Shown here in pieces: positions 6,397 through 10,859 of a stretch of 10,859 nucleotides of DNA. This DNA comes from Pseudomonadota bacterium. GTDB lineage: Bacteria > Myxococcota > Polyangia > Polyangiales > Polyangiaceae. The notes beneath the pieces are model-generated. The model was not told where the DNA came from. It worked only from the letters and a program-made list of their open reading frames with translations, and did no database searches. The stretch spans positions 1 through 10,859 of the forward strand of contig JAEZYO010000122.1 in assembly GCA_023419055.1 (NCBI GenBank), in the 5' to 3' direction. Each line of letters begins with the position of its first letter. Position 1 is the first letter of the stretch. The position numbers were made by a program, and so were the translations under genes.

Positions 6397-7629
6397 TCAA
6401 AGTGGGCGGCCCTGAGAGATCCAGGTCTCCACGAGCTGGATCTCCTCTGCCGAGAGCGCCGGCAATCCGAGCGGCATTCCGCGCACGCCTGGCACCTTCG
6501 TGCCGGCTTCTTCCGAGTGACGAGCGAGCAGGGCGCGAACGAGGTGATTCTCACCATTCGTCCCGTCGGGGAGAAATAAGCTGCGGCGCTCGCCGGCGTC
6601 GTCGACGTAGCCGGCGAGCACGGTCTCGTGCTCCGCGAGGTTGATGCGTCGCCCTGCGAAGCCGAAGCCGCCCGTATTGCCCGGACCGCCGTCGCCGATC
6701 GCGTAGTCGGGATCGGCATGGCAGTGCCAGCACGTGTTCCGAAACACGCGCTGCTTGACCTCCGCGAAGAGCACCGGTCGCGTCAGGAGCGGAAGCCGTT
6801 CGAACGGCTTCTTCGGAGGGCCGGCGGCGAGCGGCGTCGTGAGCACGTACGCGGCGATGTCGCGCGCCTCGCGCTTCGAGAGAGGAATGTCCGGCATCAA
6901 GGTGTTCGGATCGACGGCGCTCGGCTTCTCGAGCCAGCGCTCGACGTAACCGGGAAGGAGCCGCTCACGCGAGCGCGCGAGGTCCGGAGCCAGCCGCATC
7001 GCCTTGGCGAGCCGCGCGTCGTCGAGCTCGAGCTCGAGCTTTCGAACCGCGAGCGGCGGAACTCCACTCATGCGGTGGCAGGTGCCGCAGCCCTTCTGCT
7101 CGAGGAGCTCGCGGCCGCGCTGCGCGTCACCCTCGGGCTTCTCGGCCTCGGTGGCGTCTCGCGGCGCGATGCTGGCGGCGATGTCGGAAGCTTGTTCTGC
7201 CGTGAGCTCGAAGCGCGGCATGCTCTCTTCGAGCCCGGGGCGCAGGTCATGTGGCTCGAGCAAGAAGCGCGCGACCCACGAGCTCCTGAGCTTGTCACCC
7301 GAGCGGGTGAGGGGCGGCAGCGTTACGAAGTGCTGAATGCGGCTTTGCCAGCGCGCGAGCTGGTCTTCGTCGGCCGGGAACCTTCCTTCGACGATTTCGG
7401 TGTGGCAGCCGGTGCAGTTCTTCTCCGGCGCGGGCGCCACGGCGACGGCCGCCTCGTGGCAGCGCCGGCACTCGAGCTCGGCGACGAGCTTGGCACCGCG
7501 CGCGGCGTCGCCCGCGGCCGCGCGCGTCGCGACCACCGGTGAGGGCGGGAGTTCGCCTTCTCGCTCATTTTTCGATTCCTTGCAGCCGGCGAGCAACAGC
7601 AGGAAGGCAGTGCGGGCGAGCAGGCGCAA
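6397..7629 (-). CDS. Tetraheme c-type cytochrome lipoprotein
   Basis: A 410-residue lipoprotein: LLLLAGC with Cys16 is a good lipobox, followed by a charged, Pro-rich stretch. Four covalent heme sites CxxCH are visible: CRRCH 54-58, CTGCH 72-76, CGTCH 181-185 and CWHCH 300-304. Candidate distal Met ligands sit in SMPRF (Met137), LMPDIP (Met245) and GMPLGLP (Met385), each followed by the helix typical of class I c domains (EQASDIAASI, REARDIAAYV, SAEEIQLVETWI). That makes three c-type modules, the first carrying an extra heme site. A periplasmic or outer-membrane electron-transfer role is expected; no peroxidase or oxidase catalytic domain is seen. The start is TTG at 7629, with AGGAAGG 8 bases upstream and 3 bases after the stop of the helical-repeat gene, so the two are co-transcribed. 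The redox partner is unknown. Confidence 0.93.
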   Translation of the reverse strand: MRLLARTAFLLLLAGCKESKNEREGELPPSPVVATRAAAGDAARGAKLVAELECRRCHEAAVAVAPAPEKNCTGCHTEIVEGRFPADEDQLARWQSRIQHFVTLPPLTRSGDKLRSSWVARFLLEPHDLRPGLEESMPRFELTAEQASDIAASIAPRDATEAEKPEGDAQRGRELLEQKGCGTCHRMSGVPPLAVRKLELELDDARLAKAMRLAPDLARSRERLLPGYVERWLEKPSAVDPNTLMPDIPLSKREARDIAAYVLTTPLAAGPPKKPFERLPLLTRPVLFAEVKQRVFRNTCWHCHADPDYAIGDGGPGNTGGFGFAGRRINLAEHETVLAGYVDDAGERRSLFLPDGTNGENHLVRALLARHSEEAGTKVPGVRGMPLGLPALSAEEIQLVETWISQGRPL

Positions 7630-7632
7630 AGC

Positions 7633-8319
7633 TCAAACCTTCCTGCGCGCCTGGCCGCACGCTTTGCCCGAAGGATCGAGCTTCTGGCACTTGGAGAGCG
7701 CCGCTTCGGCGCCCTTAGCTTCACCCGCTGCGCTGCGCAGCCGCGACAATGCGTGATAGCCGCGTGCGGTCGTGAGTAAATCCTTCGCTGCGAGCTCCTC
7801 GAGCAGCTTCCGTGCTTCGCCGTGGCGGTCAGGAAAGGAGAAGAGCGCAAGGCCGAGGTCGCTGCGGCGCACGGGATCGTCCGGCGCCTCACGTACGCGG
7901 CGCCGCAACACCTCGAGCGCTTCGGCGAGCGTCTTCTGCCGCTCGAGCGCGCTGTTCGAGAGAGAGCCCGCGACCCAACGTGGCCAGTGTCCGTTCGCCT
8001 CGATCGAGACGAGCGATGAGAGGCGCTCGAAGCGCGACTTCAAGCGCGGGCTCGCCTGCGCCATCACCTGGCGCAGCGCGTCGAGCTCGTGCGACGCGCG
8101 CATCGCGTTGCCTTGCCGGAGCGCCTCCTCCGCGAGCAGGAGCTGCTGCACGGGTTCTTGGTCGGCGCGCAATGCCACGAGCAGCGGCCTGCGCTCACGC
8201 GGCGAGGCGTGGGTGACGCCGTTGATGCAAGCCACCGCCGGACCCGCGACCCCCGCCGAGCCGAACACCAGCACGGCCCAGATCCAGCCTTCACGCAGCC
8301 ATCGTACCGACATCGACAT
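7633..8319 (-). CDS. Exported helical-repeat (TPR-like) protein upstream of the cytochrome
   Basis: A 228-residue protein with an N-terminal signal: a hydrophobic core at residues 12-26 and a likely signal peptidase cleavage after AVA at 28-30; Cys31 also allows a poor lipobox. The mature part is almost all amphipathic helix with tetratricopeptide-like pairs: RADQEPVQQLLLAEEALRQG (51-70), a second block near 125-145, then DPVRRSDLGLALFSFPDRHGEARKLLEEL (148-176), and ARGYHALSRLRSAAGEAKGAEAALSKCQKLDP (185-216). Such repeats bind partner proteins; this one may help cytochrome assembly or docking, which is inference from the 3-base gap to the cytochrome gene. Cys211 and Cys221 could form a disulfide. 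The ATG at 8319 has GGAGGAG ending 5 bases upstream, a strong ribosome binding site. Confidence 0.85.
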   Translation of the reverse strand: MSMSVRWLREGWIWAVLVFGSAGVAGPAVACINGVTHASPRERRPLLVALRADQEPVQQLLLAEEALRQGNAMRASHELDALRQVMAQASPRLKSRFERLSSLVSIEANGHWPRWVAGSLSNSALERQKTLAEALEVLRRRVREAPDDPVRRSDLGLALFSFPDRHGEARKLLEELAAKDLLTTARGYHALSRLRSAAGEAKGAEAALSKCQKLDPSGKACGQARRKV

Positions 8320-8324
8320 ACGGA

Positions 8325-8331
8325 CTCCTCC
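8325..8331 (-). promoter_or_regulatory. Ribosome binding site of the helical-repeat gene
   Basis: Read on the minus strand this is GGAGGAG, ending 5 bases before the ATG at 8319. It fixes that start over the second in-frame ATG at 8313. Confidence 0.75.
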
Positions 8332-8349
8332 GGCCGGCCCCTGCCGAGG

Positions 8350-8375
8350 GGGATAGGTTCGGCCGGGATAGGTTC
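8350..8375 (-). repeat. Two 11-bp direct repeats before the helical-repeat/cytochrome unit
   Basis: GGGATAGGTTC occurs at 8350-8360 and again at 8365-8375, a 15-base period; on the coding (minus) strand it reads GAACCTATCCC twice. The repeat ends 30 bases upstream of the ATG at 8319, in the position of a promoter or operator, and is AT-richer than its surroundings. This fits tandem binding sites for a response regulator or other activator, or a duplicated -10-like element (CCTATC). It is too short to be an insertion remnant. The identity of the copies is certain; the function is inferred. Confidence 0.6.
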
Positions 8376-8511
8376 TACGCCGCGGACTCCCGGCGGCTTC
8401 CCGGTTCGACCCCAGGCCGTGCGGATTGTTCCCGGACGATCCACGAGCTGCTTTACGGCTCGAGCGGCGTGGCCGCGGGCATCGCGCTCGGCGGATCCGG
8501 ACGCGCGCGTG
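8376..8511. other. Spacer between esterase lipoprotein gene and the repeat
   Basis: These 136 bases hold no gene I can support. The region is GC-rich. No clear rho-independent terminator for the esterase gene (stem followed by T-run on the minus strand) is visible. Confidence 0.4.
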
Positions 8512-9675
8512 CTACTTCACCTGATCGAAGAACGTGAACACGTCGGGCAAGACTAGCGGCACCATGCCGGCGTGGTCGGCGTTCACCTCTTTGTAGGTGA
8601 CGGGAAAGCCCTGGGTTTCCATCCAATCGTGCAGGGCGCGGCTACCGTTCAGGGTGGCGGCGGAAAGGCCCTCGGTCACGAACACTGGCTTGTCGCGGAG
8701 GTTCTCCCAAGGGTACCCCGCCTCGAGAACGAACGGGCCTGACATGGGCGCGAGAGCGGCCCAGTACGTGGAGTACTTGCCGCCGATGTACCAGGTGCCG
8801 CCGCTGCCCATCGAGTGCCCGGTGAGGAACATCTTCGACCTGTCGATCGGGTATTCGTTCAGGACGAGCTCGAGAACGTTGATGACGTCCTTCTCGCTCA
8901 GCTCCTGAGTCTTCTCGGCTTCAGCGGTGCGCGTCGCCAAGAGCTTCGCGGCCCCTTCCGGCTGGCTGAAGTCGGCAGACAATCTCAAGAAGTTGCCGTA
9001 TGCCCCGTTGTAACCGAGCGGTGACACGAGGACGTAGCCGTGCTGCGCGGCGAGCTTCACCATTTGCTTGTCGTTCTGATCCAGGTACGAGCTCTCGTCA
9101 TTGTTGGCGCCGTGCAAGAACACGACCAGGGGCAAGCTCGACGCTCCATCCCAGTCGGTCGGCACGCAGAGCCTGTAGGGGACGTCTTCATCGGCCTCGG
9201 GGAAGTGGTACGTACGGTGCTGATCGCCTTTCGCGCGCCACGTGGGGGAGCTCGGGTTCTCGAGTGATTGCGCGAGCTCTTCGGACTCTGCGATTTGCGC
9301 CGTCGGCTCGAGCGCGGTGCCGAACGAGATGGGGACGTACTCAGCGGGCATTCCTCCGCTGCCCGCCGCTCCCCCTGTCGCCTGGCCCGCCGAGCCGCCG
9401 ACTGCGCCCGGCCCCGAGCCGCTGCCTGCCGTTTCGGTTCCGCCGCTCGAAGCGCCCGCCGAAGCACCACCTGCCGATGCGCCTGCCGCCGGGGAGCCGC
9501 CTGCGTTTGCACCGCCTGACGGCCCCTCACTCGCCATGCCGCCACCGGATGAGGCGCCTGCAGCGTTCACGGCCGGGGCAGAAGCCGTACCGTCGTCGCC
9601 GCAACCTGCAGCACACGCAAGGAGGATCGCGACCGTGCCACGCGCGAGCCGAGAAGCGAAAGTTCGAGTGTTCAT
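8512..9675 (-). CDS. Alpha/beta-hydrolase lipoprotein, PHB-depolymerase/feruloyl-esterase-like
   Basis: A 387-residue protein with the lipoprotein signal LLACAAGC (Cys25), a Gly/Ser/Ala-rich linker at 29-110, and an alpha/beta-hydrolase domain at about 150-387. Features: strand and oxyanion motif LPLVVFLHGANNDES (181-195), nucleophile elbow GHSMG with Ser288, and the C-terminal NADHAG with His368. This layout resembles LpqC-type esterases and PHB depolymerases, which cleave polyester or hydroxycinnamate esters. The usual acid after the strand following the elbow (typically HGxxD) is replaced: the sequence is VFVTEGLSAATLNG (331-344) with no Asp, so Glu335 or a residue elsewhere must serve, or activity is altered. 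An upstream ATG at 9705 in frame is possible, but 9675 gives the better signal peptide (MNTRTFASRLARG). Substrate unknown; likely cell-surface hydrolase. Confidence 0.9.
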   Translation of the reverse strand: MNTRTFASRLARGTVAILLACAAGCGDDGTASAPAVNAAGASSGGGMASEGPSGGANAGGSPAAGASAGGASAGASSGGTETAGSGSGPGAVGGSAGQATGGAAGSGGMPAEYVPISFGTALEPTAQIAESEELAQSLENPSSPTWRAKGDQHRTYHFPEADEDVPYRLCVPTDWDGASSLPLVVFLHGANNDESSYLDQNDKQMVKLAAQHGYVLVSPLGYNGAYGNFLRLSADFSQPEGAAKLLATRTAEAEKTQELSEKDVINVLELVLNEYPIDRSKMFLTGHSMGSGGTWYIGGKYSTYWAALAPMSGPFVLEAGYPWENLRDKPVFVTEGLSAATLNGSRALHDWMETQGFPVTYKEVNADHAGMVPLVLPDVFTFFDQVK

Positions 9676-9918
9676 CGTCAGGTAGGTTCCGTGATCGAAC
9701 GTCACGAGCGTCGTCGAGCGATCGCAGCGGGAGGTGTGCTTGAACAGACCTCGACGTCGTGCTCTTCGAAGATGTCGCGTGCGACTCGGGAAAGCACCAA
9801 AAAAGGAGGGCCGCGAACCAACCTGGAGAGCCTTGACGAGCCGGCCAACCTGCGCCGCGAGATGATCCTTGCCGAGGTCCTCCTTGGTTGAAAAAGTTGC
9901 GGTGGGAGAGGAGGTTCA
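9676..9918. other. Divergent intergenic region between esterase lipoprotein and sigma-54 activator
   Basis: This 243-base stretch should contain promoters for both flanking genes. It is less GC-biased than the genes and includes an A-run at 9799-9804 (CCAAAAAAGGAGGG) and another at 9891-9895. CTTGGTTGAAA (9883-9893) also occurs, in opposite orientation, at 1747-1757. A 66-codon reading frame starting GTG at 9691 behind AGGTAGG lies here, but its codon use and sequence do not convince me that it is a gene. No sure promoter can be named. Confidence 0.4.
9910..9914 (+). promoter_or_regulatory. Candidate ribosome binding site deciding the activator start
   Basis: GGAGG in GGAGAGGAGG sits 4 bases before GTG 9919, which is in frame with the activator. 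It is the only good Shine-Dalgarno near the gene; the later GTG at 10060 has none. Confidence 0.55.
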
Positions 9919-10859
9919 GTGCCTCTCGCACGTTCGGCAACCTCGTGCATTCGGCAAAGCGCCAACGCTCGGAAGCTTCGACGCCGAACGGGTCGGCTCG
10001 CCTCGTCGCGAAACGCCGGTGACTCGTCCGCGAAAACAGAGCCGCCGGACCCTCTCGGGGTGACGCCCACCAGCTTGCGTCTGCTCGAGGGTGGCATCGA
10101 TCTGGATCGACTCGACGGTCTCGACACGGGCTCGCTCGAAGGTGGGCTCGAGTCGCTGCGGCGCGAGCACCAGCTCATCCTGCAGGCGGCTGGCGAGGGC
10201 ATTTACGGGTTGGACGACGAAGGGCGCGCCATCTTCGTGAACCCGGCGGCGGCGGAGATGACCGGCCATGCCGTGTCCGAGCTGCTCGGGCAGACCATGC
10301 ACGAGATGGTGCACCACTCTCACCCCTCCGGGGAGCACTACGCGCGCTGCGACTGCCCCATCTACGCCGCCATTCGCGACGGCATGGTGCGCAAATCAGG
10401 CAGCGATTGCTTCTGGCGCAAGGACGGCACCTCCTTTGCCGTCGAGTACACCAGTACGCCGATCATCGAGCGCCGCAAGGTGGTGGGCGCCGTCGTCGTG
10501 TTCCGCGACGTGTCGGTGCGTCAGGCCACCGAGGAGCGACTGAGGCGTGCGCTCGCCGAAGTGCGCAGCTTGAAGGAGCGGCTGCAGGAAGAGAACCGGA
10601 ACCTCAAGCGCCGGCTCGAGAACGACGCGGCGGCGCGGCCGATCATCGGGCAGAGCGAGGCGGTTGCGCGCTTGCTGGACCTGGTGCGCCGAGCCGCGAC
10701 CACCGATGTGCCGGTCTTGGTTCAGGGGGAGAGCGGCACCGGCAAGGAGCTCGTGTGCCGCGCCATTCACGAGCTCGGCCCGCTCCGGGTGCGCCCTTTC
10801 GTGAGCGTCAATTGCGCGGCGGTTTCACCGCCCCTCATCGAGAGCGAGCTGTTCGGGCA
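9919..10859 (+). CDS. PAS-AAA+ sigma-54-dependent transcriptional activator (N-terminal part, runs off the end)
   Basis: The gene is open to the window end. Counting from the later GTG at 10060: a PAS domain at about 35-152 (LILQAAGEGIYGLDDEGRAI, EMTGHAVSELLG, HHSHP, CDCPIYAAIRDG, VVVFRDVSVRQ), a coiled coil at 155-190 (heptads of Leu, Glu and Arg), then the AAA+ domain from about 195 with IIGQSE, Walker A GESGTGKE at 223-230 and NCAAVSPPLIESELFG at 251-266. These are hallmarks of NtrC-class enhancer-binding proteins, which hydrolyse ATP to open sigma-54 holoenzyme promoters; the GAFTGA loop and DNA-binding domain lie beyond the edge. There is no receiver domain, so the PAS domain is the likely sensor. 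GTG 9919 has a strong ribosome binding site, but the 47 residues between the two GTGs are Arg/Ser-rich with weaker G/C codon bias, so 10060 remains possible. Targets are unknown; the divergent esterase gene is one candidate. Confidence 0.93.
   Translation, partial: MPLARSATSCIRQSANARKLRRRTGRLASSRNAGDSSAKTEPPDPLGVTPTSLRLLEGGIDLDRLDGLDTGSLEGGLESLRREHQLILQAAGEGIYGLDDEGRAIFVNPAAAEMTGHAVSELLGQTMHEMVHHSHPSGEHYARCDCPIYAAIRDGMVRKSGSDCFWRKDGTSFAVEYTSTPIIERRKVVGAVVVFRDVSVRQATEERLRRALAEVRSLKERLQEENRNLKRRLENDAAARPIIGQSEAVARLLDLVRRAATTDVPVLVQGESGTGKELVCRAIHELGPLRVRPFVSVNCAAVSPPLIESELFG

Noticed and set aside
6628..7542. 304-codon plus-strand open frame
   Set aside because: Antisense to the tetraheme cytochrome, whose four CxxCH sites and lipobox prove the minus strand is coding.
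9691..9891. 66-codon plus-strand frame with AGGTAGG before its GTG
   Set aside because: Weak third-position G/C preference, no recognisable features, and only 15 bases from a divergent start; kept only as a note in the intergenic entry.
9885..9900. Possible sigma-54 promoter TGGTTG-AAAAAG-TTGC before the activator
   Set aside because: The spacing is GG-N11-GC, one base longer than the near-invariant GG-N10-GC, and CAC is not matched.

Overview
The window is GC-rich, densely coded DNA, most likely from a myxobacterium (Myxococcota, Polyangiales-like). The evidence is strong G/C bias at third codon positions, several lipoproteins with long Gly/Ser/Ala-rich linkers behind the lipid-anchored cysteine, a PAS/sigma-54 activator, a multiheme c-type lipoprotein and a stand-alone type III polyketide synthase operon. 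The taxonomic placement is inference from style, not from a marker gene.

Left block (1-1695, minus strand): three overlapping genes transcribed leftwards, namely a type III polyketide synthase, an isoprenylcysteine-carboxyl-methyltransferase-like membrane protein, and the first 42 codons of an FAD-dependent oxidoreductase cut by the window edge. Gene content and order match the srsABC phenolic-lipid operon of Streptomyces griseus (synthase, methyltransferase, flavoprotein hydroxylase) and partly the bpsAB pair of Bacillus subtilis. The predicted product is a methylated, possibly quinone-oxidised alkylresorcinol or alkylpyrone lipid.

Middle block (1889-5773, plus strand): four genes for exported proteins: a cysteine-rich putative lipoprotein of unknown function, a lipid-anchored GH114-type glycosidase (endo-alpha-1,4-polygalactosaminidase family), a lipoprotein with two similar beta-rich segments, and an unrecognised protein with a twin-arginine-like signal that overlaps its neighbour by 32 bases. 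A VOC-fold metalloenzyme gene (5922-6386) follows with its own strong ribosome binding site and ends 10 bases from the convergent gene.

Right block (6397-9675, minus strand): an esterase-like lipoprotein, then, after a 192-base gap holding a striking 11-bp direct repeat, a two-gene unit of an exported helical-repeat protein and a tetraheme c-type cytochrome lipoprotein with a TTG start. At the right edge (9919-10859, plus) a PAS-AAA+ sigma-54 activator runs off the end, divergent from the esterase.

The common theme is the cell envelope: a membrane-lipid operon plus several surface or periplasmic lipoproteins. I see no mobile element, CRISPR array, tRNA or rRNA. No single undescribed system is proven. 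The most interesting items are the srsABC-like operon, the tethered GH114 enzyme with its unknown exported neighbours, and the helical-repeat/tetraheme cytochrome pair with the repeat upstream of it.
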